From positions 349,053-413,052 of the forward strand of contig CAKQPS010000001.1 in NCBI GenBank assembly GCA_934270475.1: 64,000 nt of DNA, in the 5' to 3' direction. The position numbers and the translations under genes are program-made. Shown here in pieces: positions 8,474-17,862 of the stretch; position 1 is the first letter of the stretch, and every line of letters begins with the position of its first letter. Below the pieces are notes generated by a model that saw only the letters and a program-made list of their open reading frames with translations, made no database searches and had not been told where the DNA came from. The stretch is from an uncultured Alphaproteobacteria bacterium (lineage in GTDB: Bacteria; Pseudomonadota; Alphaproteobacteria; RF32; CAG-239).

Positions 8474-9546
8474 TGGAAGAGCTTTTTGCTAAATACGGAA
8501 TTAAAGACGAGGTTGTTGCCGTCGGAGTTTCCGGCGGAGCCGACTCTTTGGCTTTGGTTTTGCAAGCGGCAGAAGAACTGGCTGTGTTCGGGCGGAAAGT
8601 GGTGGCGCTGACTGTTGACCATGGCTTGCGTCCGACTTCGCAAATGGAAGCGGAATATGTCGCCGGTTTAATGCAAAAATACGGCATTGAGCATCATATT
8701 TTGAGCTGGCAGGGCGAAAAACCGCAAACCGGCGTGGAAGAAGCAGCAAGACAAGCAAGGTATGCGCTGATAGCAGAGTGGTGTTTGCAAAACGGAGTGC
8801 GGGTTTTGTTGACGGCGCATCATGCCAAAGACCAAGCTGAAACTTTTTTGATGCGTCTGCAGCGCGGCAGCGGTTTGGAAGGACTTTGCGGCATTCGAGA
8901 ATACAGCGTGCGCGGCGGATTGGTTATTTTGCGTCCGTTGCTGAATACAGCCCCTGAAGAGCTGCGCAATTATTTGAAGGCGCGCAAAATTGAATGGGTT
9001 GAAGATGAATCTAATGCCGATACTAAATTTCTGCGCGGAAGAATCAGAAAATTTTTACCGGAACTGGCAGCGCAAACCGGAATTGACACAGCGAAAATCG
9101 GCACGGCTGTAAATAATTTGCAAAGCGCCGAAGATTATATTGAACAGCAGCTTAATTTGTTGCTGGCTAATGAAGTTTTATGGGATTTTGATACGGTTTG
9201 CCGTTTTGAATATACCAAATATTTAAGCTGGCATAAAGAAATGAAATTCCGAGTGCTGGCGCGTTTGTGCCGCCGTGATTATATTCCGCGTGCCGAAAGC
9301 GTTATGCAGCTGCGCGAAGTTTTGGATGTGCTGCCGTTTAGCGGAGCTACGCTGGGCGGAAAAGAATTTATTTTGGCGTATGGGTTTGTGTGGGTAGTGC
9401 CTGAGCAAAACTCTAAAAGGGTGGAAACCCGCAAGCAATGGACAGAATTTGTGAAGCAGCATCCGCTGTATAAAAATGTGAAAATGCCGTATAAAGCTAA
9501 GCTGGCTATTTTAAATAAAGTAGGAGCAAAAGAAAATGGTCTATGA
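8464..9546 (+). CDS. tilS: tRNA(Ile)-lysidine synthase TilS
   Basis: TilS adds lysine to C34 of the AUA-reading tRNA-Ile, changing its codon and charging specificity. The N-type ATP pyrophosphatase P-loop is clear: GVSGGADSLA at about residues 21-30, followed by TVDHGLRPTS and LLTAHHAKDQAETFLMRL. The product of 360 residues is shorter than the E. coli enzyme of about 430, so the C-terminal domains look reduced, which is common in this class. The start is GTG 8464 inside the end of cpoB; GTG 8473, which overlaps the cpoB stop as TAGTG, is an equally good candidate. The HAD gene overlaps its end by 11 bases. Confidence 0.93.
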   Translation: MQIVEELFAKYGIKDEVVAVGVSGGADSLALVLQAAEELAVFGRKVVALTVDHGLRPTSQMEAEYVAGLMQKYGIEHHILSWQGEKPQTGVEEAARQARYALIAEWCLQNGVRVLLTAHHAKDQAETFLMRLQRGSGLEGLCGIREYSVRGGLVILRPLLNTAPEELRNYLKARKIEWVEDESNADTKFLRGRIRKFLPELAAQTGIDTAKIGTAVNNLQSAEDYIEQQLNLLLANEVLWDFDTVCRFEYTKYLSWHKEMKFRVLARLCRRDYIPRAESVMQLREVLDVLPFSGATLGGKEFILAYGFVWVVPEQNSKRVETRKQWTEFVKQHPLYKNVKMPYKAKLAILNKVGAKENGL

Positions 9547-10516
9547 TAACTTGTTGGAAATCTCTGATAATTTTGAAGTGTTTTTGTTTGACGCTTATGG
9601 AGTTTTTTGGGGCGGAAACGGATTTTTCCCGAACAGCAAAGAGATTATGCAAAAATTGATGGCAGCCGGCAAAACCGTGGCAGTGGTTTCAAACGCCACG
9701 TTAATGCACGAAGATATGGTTGCTTCGTATCAGCGCAAGGATTTGCTTGAGGGCAGGGACTATACGTTTATGGTCAGTTCCGGTGAGGTGCTGCGTCGTG
9801 ATTTATTGAACAAAAAACTTAAATTTGCCGGCTGTCGGAAACCGCGTAAAGTTTATACTATCGGCGCAAAAAATGAAAAAATGTTTGCCGGAACGGTTTA
9901 TCAGCCGGTTGAAACTCTGGAAGAAGCCGATTTTGCATATTGCGGAGTACCTTTTTTAAGCGCCGAAGAGGCAGCAGAATATCCGCAGTGTGCAGCCGAT
10001 TTTTTGCCGGTTAAGGCTGATGAAAACGGCAAGATAATTTTATGGGACAGCGTGATTGAAAAACCTTTTGAAAAAATTGTTGACCGCGTAGTTTCGCTTG
10101 GGTTGCCGGCACTTAATGCAAACCCTGACTATTTGGCGCAGGAGGGTCACCCGTTGGCAAAAGACAAATCATCGCATTTTGTGGTGCGCAACGGAACTTT
10201 GGCAAAAATGCTGCGTCAGCGCGGGGCAGAAGTTTTAGAATATGGCAAACCGCATGCCAACGTATATGATTATGTGTTTGAAAAGCTGAAAGAATTGGGT
10301 AAAATGTGCGCAAAATCAAAAATCTGTATGATTGGCGATACGGTGCGGACAGATGTTAAAGGCGCAGTTAATTCTGGTATTGTTCCGGTTCTTTGTGTCG
10401 AAACCGGAGTGACTGCCTTGGAACTTTCTAAAGGAAATACGGTTAAAAACCTTTGCGAAAACGAAAATATTGATGTACAACAAGTGATAGAGATTAACAG
10501 CGTTGGAGGAAAATAA
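9536..10516 (+). CDS. HAD superfamily class IIA hydrolase (TIGR01459-type)
   Basis: A NagD-like haloacid dehalogenase family phosphatase of 326 residues. Motif I is FLFDAYGVFWGG with nucleophile Asp19; the usual second Asp is replaced by Tyr, as in the alphaproteobacterial TIGR01459 group, where an aromatic residue is normal. Motif II is VVSNAT and the last motif is MIGDTVRTDVKGAVNSGI. The substrate is unknown. The start ATG overlaps the end of tilS, and the stop overlaps the HIT gene start in TAATG, so it is part of the cpoB-to-kdsB operon. Confidence 0.88.
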   Translation: MVYDNLLEISDNFEVFLFDAYGVFWGGNGFFPNSKEIMQKLMAAGKTVAVVSNATLMHEDMVASYQRKDLLEGRDYTFMVSSGEVLRRDLLNKKLKFAGCRKPRKVYTIGAKNEKMFAGTVYQPVETLEEADFAYCGVPFLSAEEAAEYPQCAADFLPVKADENGKIILWDSVIEKPFEKIVDRVVSLGLPALNANPDYLAQEGHPLAKDKSSHFVVRNGTLAKMLRQRGAEVLEYGKPHANVYDYVFEKLKELGKMCAKSKICMIGDTVRTDVKGAVNSGIVPVLCVETGVTALELSKGNTVKNLCENENIDVQQVIEINSVGGK

Positions 10517-10950
10517 TGGCGTTTGAATTAGTGTCGGGATTGGCGGCAAAAGATTATGTGACAGACTTAAAATTATGCCGTGTTTTGTTTGAAGATAACA
10601 AATATTATCCGTGGATTTTTTTGGTGCCGATGAAAGAAAACACTAAAAATATGACAAATTTAACCATGGAAGAGCGTTTTCAGCTGATGCGGGAAATTGC
10701 GCTGGCAGAAAAAGTTATGATGTCGCTGTTTCCTTGCGACCAAGATAATGTGGCGATGATTGGCAATATGACGCCGCAGCTGCATGTGCATGTGGTTTGC
10801 CGTAAAAAAGGCGATCCGGATTGGCCGGGAACAGTGTGGAATTCTGCCAGAGCCAAATATGAACCGGCAGAAAAAGAAAAAATTATTGCAAAAATCCGTC
10901 AGGCAATAAATGAAGAAATGCAAAATCCAATTTATCAAATTTCTAAATAA
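10516..10950 (+). CDS. HIT family protein
   Basis: A 144-residue histidine-triad family protein. The characteristic stretch is PQLHVHVVCR followed by KKGDPDWPGTVW, which matches a proteobacterial HIT subgroup in which the third histidine of the HxHxH triad is absent and a DPxWPGxVW motif follows. HIT proteins are nucleotide hydrolases or transferases; the substrate here is unknown, and the altered triad makes strong hydrolase activity uncertain. Its start overlaps the HAD stop (TAATG), and kdsB begins 13 bases downstream with AAGGAC as binding site. Confidence 0.88.
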   Translation: MAFELVSGLAAKDYVTDLKLCRVLFEDNKYYPWIFLVPMKENTKNMTNLTMEERFQLMREIALAEKVMMSLFPCDQDNVAMIGNMTPQLHVHVVCRKKGDPDWPGTVWNSARAKYEPAEKEKIIAKIRQAINEEMQNPIYQISK

Positions 10951-10963
10951 AAGGACATAAAAA

Positions 10964-11737
10964 ATGAGTAGAGTAATTACCTTAATGCCGGTCAGACTGG
11001 CAGCAACTAGATTGCCTAACAAGCCTTTGCGCGTGATTAACGGCAAAACAATGGTGCAGCGTGTTTATGAAAACGTGAAAAAGGCGCTGGATACGGATAT
11101 TGCCATTGCTGCCGGCGACCAAGCCATTGTCGACGAGTGCAAAAAGTTTGGCGCAACCGCAATTTTAACCGACCCGAATTTGCCGAGCGGAACCGATAGA
11201 ATCGCCGCCGCTTTGAATGTACTTGACCCGGACGGCAGTAAATATGACATTGTGGTGGATTTTCAGGGGGATAACATCAATGTTGACCCTAAAGTTACAC
11301 TGCCATTGGTCGAAATGGTTGAGCGTACCGGCTGCGATATTGCCACTTGCGGTATGCTGATTAAATCTGAAGAAGACAAGAACAATCCGAATGTGGTAAA
11401 AATCATTATGGGCTTGAAAGAAGGCGAAAAAGAAGCCCGCTGTCTGTACTTTACCCGTGCGACGGCTCCGTATACCCGCAATCCGGAAAAATGCCCGAAT
11501 CAAGACTTATATTACCACATCGGTATTTATGTATTTAAAGCAGCTTCCTTACATAAAATGGTTTCACTTCCGACTGGCGTATTGGAAAAGCGTGAGGCTC
11601 TTGAACAACTACGCGCATTGGAAAATGGTATGGAAGTACGCGCTATGCTGGTTGATAACATTAAGCTTGTTCCCGAAGCTCCAGCAGATATAAATACTGA
11701 GGAAGATTTGGCAAACGCTCTCCCATACATTAAGTAG
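10964..11737 (+). CDS. kdsB: 3-deoxy-manno-octulosonate cytidylyltransferase KdsB
   Basis: KdsB activates Kdo as CMP-Kdo for lipopolysaccharide core synthesis. The 257-residue product has the usual N-terminus LMPVRLAATRLPNKPL, the LPSGTDRIAAAL motif, VVDFQGDNINVDP (the DxQGDxP-type metal site, here with Asn), and YYHIGIYVFKA. Its presence implies a Kdo-containing lipopolysaccharide. The start has AAGGAC upstream. It is the last gene of the plus-strand operon; the next gene is convergent. Confidence 0.95.
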   Translation: MSRVITLMPVRLAATRLPNKPLRVINGKTMVQRVYENVKKALDTDIAIAAGDQAIVDECKKFGATAILTDPNLPSGTDRIAAALNVLDPDGSKYDIVVDFQGDNINVDPKVTLPLVEMVERTGCDIATCGMLIKSEEDKNNPNVVKIIMGLKEGEKEARCLYFTRATAPYTRNPEKCPNQDLYYHIGIYVFKAASLHKMVSLPTGVLEKREALEQLRALENGMEVRAMLVDNIKLVPEAPADINTEEDLANALPYIK

Positions 11738-11993
11738 GAAACTCGTCTAATGGTCTACTACTTTTAACTTTTTGCGCTCGTGTACTATTGTGTACACGTC
11801 GCTTAAAAATTCCGTCGCATATACGCACGCTATCCGAGTTTCTTAGAGTAGAGGGTATTGTCATTCTTGGCTTTGATTGCAGAGGCGTTAAAGACGGGGA
11901 TAAGAGTATTAAAAAATTTATTGCTTATTTAAAAGTAAAAAGCCTGATTGCTAATTCAATCAGGCTTTGGGTTTTTATTATTTTACTGCTTAT
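11738..11993 (+). other. Intergenic stretch with a hairpin
   Basis: These 256 bases after kdsB hold no convincing gene. A hairpin of CGTGTAC (11779-11785) with GTACACG (11792-11798) extends by GCG/CGC with bulges to 11774-11802, but no T-run follows. An open frame from 11788 runs through the convergent terminator into the next gene on the other strand and is rejected. A short reading near 11850-11935 could be a decayed gene end, but I cannot identify it. Confidence 0.4.
11938..11976. terminator. Bidirectional rho-independent terminator
   Basis: AAAGCCTGATTG and CAATCAGGCTTT form a perfect 12-base stem with a 6-base loop, with A-rich DNA on the left and T-rich DNA on the right. It separates kdsB from the convergent gene ending at 11994. 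Confidence 0.85.
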
Positions 11994-12725
11994 TTATTTT
12001 GCAGGTTCGGTTTCAGTTTGAGATTGATTTTTCAGCAATATATTTGCGGCAAAGTTAACAACTAAAGCCCAAACAAATCCTATTATGAAGGTGCTGCCAA
12101 AAGCAACAAACACATACAAAATACTAAAAATTACATAGCTGTAAGTTGTCAGGCGTAAAGTTTGACGATACGGAGCTTTATAGATTGCAGACATAATCCA
12201 ATGCAAAACAAGTGAATACAATCCCATAATAACTAATCCGCTCAAGACAAACCACAGCATAAGGCAGCTGAAAATAACCGGTCTGATATAGTTTTCTATA
12301 GAATCGGCAATAACATTTACTACGTCATTATCAATGACCATATTAGGGGTGTTGTGCAGGCTGTTAATACGAACTTCGTTTTTGTTGCCGTTTACGGTAT
12401 AAATTGCCGCACGGCTGATGTAAATACCGCTGTCTTGCAAAAGCGATGTTTCAAATTCTTCAGTACGGGTATCTAAAACTACCTTAAATTTGTAATCATC
12501 ATCGCCGTAGTTGCGTTCAATTACGGTATTTTCCGGTTTGCTAATCATGCCGTCTTCAATTGTAATTGGCAAAAAGTCGGAGATATTGCTCTTTAAGGTC
12601 GGCATATAAAGCGACACGGCGTTATTTACCAAATTTGTCAGATATAGTGAATACAGCAGGCAAAACAAAATAAAAGTCAAGGCGCCAAGCCATTTTTTAG
12701 TTAGTAAAAATTTTAAATCTTTCAT
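11994..12725 (-). CDS. Predicted inner membrane protein, DUF1189-like
   Basis: A 243-residue membrane protein. One membrane segment lies at about residues 13-32. A soluble, probably extracytoplasmic region of about 100 residues follows, then a hydrophobic C-terminal half with three or four segments (RPVIFSCLMLWFVLSGLVIM and later stretches). This plan and the opening LTKKWLGALTFILFCL resemble DUF1189 proteins, whose function is unknown; the assignment is from memory of the family and not certain. It lies 18 bases downstream of hdaA and is probably co-transcribed with it. A terminator overlaps its far end. Confidence 0.65.
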   Translation of the reverse strand: MKDLKFLLTKKWLGALTFILFCLLYSLYLTNLVNNAVSLYMPTLKSNISDFLPITIEDGMISKPENTVIERNYGDDDYKFKVVLDTRTEEFETSLLQDSGIYISRAAIYTVNGNKNEVRINSLHNTPNMVIDNDVVNVIADSIENYIRPVIFSCLMLWFVLSGLVIMGLYSLVLHWIMSAIYKAPYRQTLRLTTYSYVIFSILYVFVAFGSTFIIGFVWALVVNFAANILLKNQSQTETEPAK

Positions 12726-12743
12726 GTTTTTCTCCTTGTAAAG

Positions 12744-13496
12744 TTAAAACAAACCGTCAAATAAATCTGGCTGACGGCTATCTGTCTGCGCCAAAAGTTC
12801 CATAGCTTTTTTGACTACATTGTAATTTACGGCGCATTGATAAGCAAGCGATATGTTATCACATTCCTCAACCAATTTGCCGATATATTCAAATGAGCGC
12901 GGGGCGTTGGCTACAATAAAATTCAATACCTCGGGGCTGATTAAAATCTGCCGGTCGTTGAAAAGTTTTACAATCAGCGTTTGCAGCATTAAATCATCCG
13001 GTTCTTTGATTTCTACGCAGGGCAGCATATTCAGTCGCGACTGCAAATCTTTTAGGGCAAATGACATACGGCTTGGAGCAGTTTCTGCCGTCCACAGCAT
13101 ATATCGTCCTTCTGTATTGAAAATATTAAACAGGTGAAACAGCGCCTCGGCATTGACTCTGGGTGTTAGATTTTCAATAACAATGCTTTGGTTTTCGGAA
13201 GCTATTTTGTTGACGTTGCGCAAATTTATACGTCCGGCGTCAATCAGCGAAATTTTAATCGGCTTATCGGAAAATATTTTTACCTTATCGGCGAAAAGAT
13301 GGGCTAAATGCGATTTGCCGCAGCCTTTGGGACCGTAAATAATCATTCCCTGTGCCAGCCATTTAGGCCAAGAATCGACCAAATGAAACGCCTCGCAATT
13401 ACATGGAGCAACCATAAAATCTTCGCGCCCCATATAGGTTCGCAGCACAAAATCAAACGGTATTTGTTTTAGTTCTTCATCTTCAACCATTGTCAT
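12744..13496 (-). CDS. hdaA: DnaA-related ATPase HdaA (regulatory inactivation of DnaA)
   Basis: A 250-residue P-loop protein related to the AAA+ domain of DnaA. Walker A is IIYGPKGCGKSHLAHLF near residues 53-69. The Walker B position reads SIVIENL, so the usual acidic pair is altered. LKDLQSRLNMLP matches the arginine-containing box of the DnaA/Hda family. HdaA works with the sliding clamp to convert DnaA-ATP to DnaA-ADP and prevent over-initiation. It overlaps the end of cckA by 14 bases; an alternative start at 13490 would give a tight ATGGTTGA overlap. Its coupling to cckA puts two cell cycle control genes in one unit. Confidence 0.85.
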   Translation of the reverse strand: MTMVEDEELKQIPFDFVLRTYMGREDFMVAPCNCEAFHLVDSWPKWLAQGMIIYGPKGCGKSHLAHLFADKVKIFSDKPIKISLIDAGRINLRNVNKIASENQSIVIENLTPRVNAEALFHLFNIFNTEGRYMLWTAETAPSRMSFALKDLQSRLNMLPCVEIKEPDDLMLQTLIVKLFNDRQILISPEVLNFIVANAPRSFEYIGKLVEECDNISLAYQCAVNYNVVKKAMELLAQTDSRQPDLFDGLF

Positions 13497-16131
13497 TTTT
13501 TGCCAACACTTCCTGTACTTTTTTATATAAATCTCCCAAACTATACGGCTTGCTCATAAAATAAAAATCTGAGGAGCCGGCAAGTTCTTTGCGGGCAATT
13601 TCTTCCGAATATCCTGACGCCAAAATAATTTTGGTCTGCGGATTGTCTTTATGCATAATTTTTGCTAAATCAGCTCCGCTTAGCCCCGGCATCATCATAT
13701 CCGTAATCATCATATCAAATTTTTCGCCTTTTTCAATATGTTCAAGCGCATTTTCGGCGGAAATGCAGTCAACAACATCAAAGCCTTTTTGTTTTAGACC
13801 ACGAACGCCGACAGTCCGTACCGCGTCTTCATCTTCCACAAACAGAATCTTTATGCTTTCGGTTTCATTCTTCAGGCGGCGTTGGCTGTCAAAGGCAGAA
13901 ACATTTAGTCCTAAAATCATCTTTTGGGTTTGTCCCATATTCACCATTGGGGCTGTAACAGTTTCAAGCGCAGTGTTGCCGGCTTTATCGCGGATAATTT
14001 CTTCTTGAGTTGTTTCGGTGGCAACTTCTCCCTGATCATTTTCGTATGCCGGTAGATAAATTTCAAAAGTAGTGCCTTTGCCGACTTCACTGTGTACCTT
14101 GATAAATCCTTCAGTTTGGCGCACAATACCATAAACCATAGCTAAACCCAAACCGGTGCCGGAGCCGACCACGTTCTTTTTAGTGGAGAAAAACGGCTCA
14201 AAAATGCGGTTGATATTTTCCGGCGGAATACCGCAGCCGGTATCGGTAACGCTGACAACAACAAAATCTCCCGGTTTAATGATGTCGGTGCCGAAATGAT
14301 ATGGTTCGCTTAAACGTTCGCCGCGGGTGGCAATGGTCAGCGTTCCTTTGCCGTTCATAGCGTCTTTGGCGTTGATTACCAAATTTATCATAACTTGTGA
14401 AAATTGCACCGGATCTACGCGGATATAGCCTAAATCTGAGCCATAGTTTATTTGGAAATGAATTTGCTCGCCGATAAGCCGTGAAAGCAGATGGTCTATT
14501 TCTGTGAATGCTTCAGTAACATCTATCAGTTTTGGATTTAGCGGCTGCTTGCGGGAAATTGCCAAAAGCTGCCGTGCCACGCCTGCTGCTCGGTTAGCAT
14601 TTTGTTTGAGCTGTACCAAATCAGAAAATGACGGATCACCAACGCCGTGGCGCTGAATCAGCAAATCGCAGTAGCCGATAACTGCGGTCAGCAGGTTGTT
14701 AAAGTCGTGCGCCACACCGCCGGCAAGCTGTCCGAAAGCCTGCATTTTTTGGGCTTGCGCCACTTGCATTTCCAAGTTTCTTTTGTTTGTGATATCGGTG
14801 ATATAGATGAGCATTCCGTTGATTTCACCTGATAAATCGGTATAGTGCATGGTCATCGGGCTGATGTGTATTTGAACATTTTTTTCTTCATCATTAAAGT
14901 TCAAAACCGTTTCAAAATTATATTCTTCGGAATTGTTTTTAGCATATTCGCGCAAGGCGTCTTTTATTTTTTGCTTTACTTCATCATTAAAGTATTCGCC
15001 GATTTTTTGATGCTCTATCTCTTGCGGAGATTTTTCAAAGATTTCGGCAAAATGGCTGTTTGTTTCTAAAATTCTTTGATGCTTATCAACCAAAGCAATG
15101 CCGATTGGCGCAGTATTGAACAGCCATTCAAATTTATCTGTAACTTCATTCAGCTTTTGCTTTAAGGCTGTATCATTCGGCAAATTCCAAATGACAACGC
15201 CGCGGGTTTTTATTTCATTGTTTTCCCGAACATTCTGCTGTTTTACAAAGGCTTCAATGTTGCCTTGTTCGGTTTTGAAAATTATATTGCCGTTAAACGC
15301 GCCGGAAGCGTCATGCAGCTGTTCGGCTTTATAGGCGACAAAATCATCAATTTTTTTGCCGATGGCATCATTTTTATCCGTTGTTAAATAGTCGGCAAGC
15401 GTGTTGTTGATATATTCCAAATTTCCATCGCTGTTGCAGGTGTATAAACCAACCGGCAGAAAATCGACAAAGTTATGCAGAGACGACATTTCATTTTGGT
15501 AAACTTGCTCCATATTTTTATAGGAAGTAATATTTTCCACCGTCCAAAAAATATAGGTTTCTTTGCGTATTTTCTTTAATGAAAATTCATCTTCAAAAAT
15601 ATCGGCTTTGTTCAAATAGATTGGTTTAATGCGGACTCTCAGCCATTCTTCGGCAACAAACACGCTGTTTTGGTGTGGATTTATGGAAAGCGTGACAGTG
15701 GTTTCCTGTAATTTATTTACGGCTGACGACAATTTTTGCAAATCCAATTTATTGGCGGCGGAATCAATTATATTGTGTTCCAAAAAGTCTAAAACTGATT
15801 CATTTTTGAAATATTCCAAAGCAGCGCGGTTGGCTAAAATCGGCAAGCCGGTAGAGTTATCAATGCGGTGATATTTGCTGTTATCGTTTAAAATTTCAGC
15901 AGCTAAAGTTCCAAAGCCAATGGCGTTTTCACTGACTTTTAAAATGCGGATAGTGATTAAAATACAAATAATATTCCAAATTACAATGGATATAATAATA
16001 TAAAATGTATATTGCGGATATAAAAACAGGGCGAACAAGCTCAAAGACATAAACATAATCGAATATGCTAAAAAGACTAAGTTTCTTTCCAGCTGCCGGT
16101 CAGGTCTCCGTTTGTTTATATCTTTGAGCAT
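13483..16131 (-). CDS. cckA: CckA-type hybrid sensor histidine kinase
   Basis: An 882-residue membrane-bound hybrid kinase. Two membrane segments (about residues 18-37 and 42-62) are followed by PAS-like domains (about 90-200, 220-320 and 335-450). The dimerisation and phosphoacceptor motif is GGVAHDFNNLLTAVIGY with His475. The ATPase domain has the N-box near 583-590, DTGCGIPPENI and GSGTGLGLAMVYGIV. A C-terminal receiver domain has Asp811 in ITDMMMPGLSG. The linker text after the His box (QLKQNANRAAGVARQLLAISRKQPL) and the single receiver match CckA, the kinase-phosphatase that feeds ChpT and CtrA/CpdR in alphaproteobacteria. ctrA and chpT are not in this window. It shares an operon with hdaA. 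Confidence 0.88.
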   Translation of the reverse strand: MLKDINKRRPDRQLERNLVFLAYSIMFMSLSLFALFLYPQYTFYIIISIVIWNIICILITIRILKVSENAIGFGTLAAEILNDNSKYHRIDNSTGLPILANRAALEYFKNESVLDFLEHNIIDSAANKLDLQKLSSAVNKLQETTVTLSINPHQNSVFVAEEWLRVRIKPIYLNKADIFEDEFSLKKIRKETYIFWTVENITSYKNMEQVYQNEMSSLHNFVDFLPVGLYTCNSDGNLEYINNTLADYLTTDKNDAIGKKIDDFVAYKAEQLHDASGAFNGNIIFKTEQGNIEAFVKQQNVRENNEIKTRGVVIWNLPNDTALKQKLNEVTDKFEWLFNTAPIGIALVDKHQRILETNSHFAEIFEKSPQEIEHQKIGEYFNDEVKQKIKDALREYAKNNSEEYNFETVLNFNDEEKNVQIHISPMTMHYTDLSGEINGMLIYITDITNKRNLEMQVAQAQKMQAFGQLAGGVAHDFNNLLTAVIGYCDLLIQRHGVGDPSFSDLVQLKQNANRAAGVARQLLAISRKQPLNPKLIDVTEAFTEIDHLLSRLIGEQIHFQINYGSDLGYIRVDPVQFSQVMINLVINAKDAMNGKGTLTIATRGERLSEPYHFGTDIIKPGDFVVVSVTDTGCGIPPENINRIFEPFFSTKKNVVGSGTGLGLAMVYGIVRQTEGFIKVHSEVGKGTTFEIYLPAYENDQGEVATETTQEEIIRDKAGNTALETVTAPMVNMGQTQKMILGLNVSAFDSQRRLKNETESIKILFVEDEDAVRTVGVRGLKQKGFDVVDCISAENALEHIEKGEKFDMMITDMMMPGLSGADLAKIMHKDNPQTKIILASGYSEEIARKELAGSSDFYFMSKPYSLGDLYKKVQEVLAKNDNG

Positions 16132-16148
16132 TGCCGCACCTTATATTT

Positions 16149-17768
16149 TTATGTCAGTACGTCGGCTTTTACTTTGCCGGTGCGTTCAGTGATTTCGCCA
16201 ATTTGCCGCGAAACGTCTGCCAAACTTTCCAGCATGGATTCAACATTCTCGTCCAAATCTTTGGTTTCGTAACGCTCTAAATAAACACGCAAAGTCGCAC
16301 CGTTCGTACCGGTTCCGGATAAACGGTAAACAATGCGGGAGTTATCGGTAAAGTAAACAATCAAGCCGTTTTTGGTGGAGCTGCCGTCGACAGGGTCGTT
16401 ATAAATAAACGGTTTGGCTTCAGACACAGTGTAAGCGCCGAAAGTTTTACCAGCTAAAGTCGGCAAACGGTTTTCCAAATCTGCCATCAGCTTGTTGGCA
16501 ACATCGGTATCCAAGCCTTCGTAGTCGTTACGCATATAGTAGCTGCGTCCGTATTTTTTCCAATGTTCCTCAGTAATTTCCTGAACTGATTTACCGGTAG
16601 CGGCAATAATGCTCAGCCAAAACAGAACCGCCCAAATTCCGTCTTTTTCGCGAATATGGCTGGAACCGGTGCCGAAGCTTTCTTCTCCGCAGAAGGTGAT
16701 GCGGTTGCTGTCCATTAGGTTGCAAAAATATTTCCAGCCGGTCGGAACTTCATAGTAGCCGATATTCAGCGCTTTTGCTACGCGGCTGACGGCGGTTGAG
16801 GTGGCTGCAGATTTTGCTACGCCGTAAATGCCGTTTTTATAAGCCGGAATCAGCTTGTAGTTATCGGTTAAAATTGCCAGACTATCGCTAGGCGTAACAA
16901 AAAACTTTTTACCCAAAATCATATTGCGGTCGCCGTCTCCGTCATTGGCTGCGCCAAAATCAGGAGCTTTGTCCGAGTACATTAAATCAACCAGCTTTTT
17001 AGCATAGATTAAATTCGGGTCAGGGTGCAAGCCGCCAAAGTCTTCCAAAGGCACATAGTTCAAAACCGAACCTGCTTTGGCGCCCAAAATTTCTTCAAAA
17101 ATTTTGCGGGCATAAGGACCGGTTACGGCGTTCATGGCATCAAATACCATAGTAAAACCATTGGCAAACAGTTTTTTGATGGCGGCAAAATCAAAAATTT
17201 GCTCCATCATATCAACATAATCTTTGACAGGGTCAATTACTTCAATTTCCATGTCGCCGAGCTTTTGCGAACCTAATTTGCTCAAATCTACATCAGGAGC
17301 GTCAAGAGTTTTGTATTCGCTGATGGTTTTGGAGATTTCATAGATTTTATCGCTGATAGAAGTCGGGCATTGTCCGCCGGAAGCAATGGCATATTTTATA
17401 CCGAAGTCGCCGTTAATTCCCCCTGGGTTATGCGAAGCTGAAAGCACGAATCCGCCGTCGGCCTTGTTCATCAGCAATACATGAGACGATGCTGGGGTGG
17501 AAATAAAGCCGTTTTGACCGACAATCATTTTTTTCATGCCGTTAGCCGCCGCCATTTTCATAATTTTTTGGATAGCGATTTTGTTATAATAGCGTCCGTC
17601 GCCGCCCAAAATAAAGGTCAAGCCCTTAACACCGCCAATGGCATTGAAAACGCTTTGCACAAAATTTTCCAAATAGTTTTCTTGTAAGACGATTTTTGAT
17701 TTTTTGCGTAAACCTGCCGTACCCATTTTCATATCGGAATAGGCGGTTGTTTTAACAACTTTAAGCAT
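16149..17768 (-). CDS. pgm: Phosphoglucomutase (alpha-D-glucose)
   Basis: This 539-residue enzyme interconverts glucose 1-phosphate and glucose 6-phosphate. Visible signatures are KMGTAGLRKKSK near the start (substrate binding), the phosphoserine loop LSASHNPGG with Ser112, the metal loop NDGDGDRNMILG, the sugar-binding GEESFGTGSSH, and RLSGTGTNGATLR for phosphate binding. The ASHNPGG form and the length place it with the eukaryote-like PGM1 subfamily rather than with phosphomannomutases. It lies 18 bases upstream of cckA and may be co-transcribed. AGGGGCTGTAT precedes the ATG. Confidence 0.94.
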   Translation of the reverse strand: MLKVVKTTAYSDMKMGTAGLRKKSKIVLQENYLENFVQSVFNAIGGVKGLTFILGGDGRYYNKIAIQKIMKMAAANGMKKMIVGQNGFISTPASSHVLLMNKADGGFVLSASHNPGGINGDFGIKYAIASGGQCPTSISDKIYEISKTISEYKTLDAPDVDLSKLGSQKLGDMEIEVIDPVKDYVDMMEQIFDFAAIKKLFANGFTMVFDAMNAVTGPYARKIFEEILGAKAGSVLNYVPLEDFGGLHPDPNLIYAKKLVDLMYSDKAPDFGAANDGDGDRNMILGKKFFVTPSDSLAILTDNYKLIPAYKNGIYGVAKSAATSTAVSRVAKALNIGYYEVPTGWKYFCNLMDSNRITFCGEESFGTGSSHIREKDGIWAVLFWLSIIAATGKSVQEITEEHWKKYGRSYYMRNDYEGLDTDVANKLMADLENRLPTLAGKTFGAYTVSEAKPFIYNDPVDGSSTKNGLIVYFTDNSRIVYRLSGTGTNGATLRVYLERYETKDLDENVESMLESLADVSRQIGEITERTGKVKADVLT

Positions 17769-17862
17769 ATACAGCCCCTTTCGTTAATAATTAAAACTCT
17801 TTTATATATATGTATCATTAAAAAAAAGAACAGGTAAAGTTTTTTTATTAAGCTAGGCACAT

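Noticed and set aside
11788..12021. Open frame of 77 codons on the plus strand after kdsB
   Set aside because: It runs through a strong bidirectional terminator into the convergent gene, has no binding site, and starts beside a hairpin.
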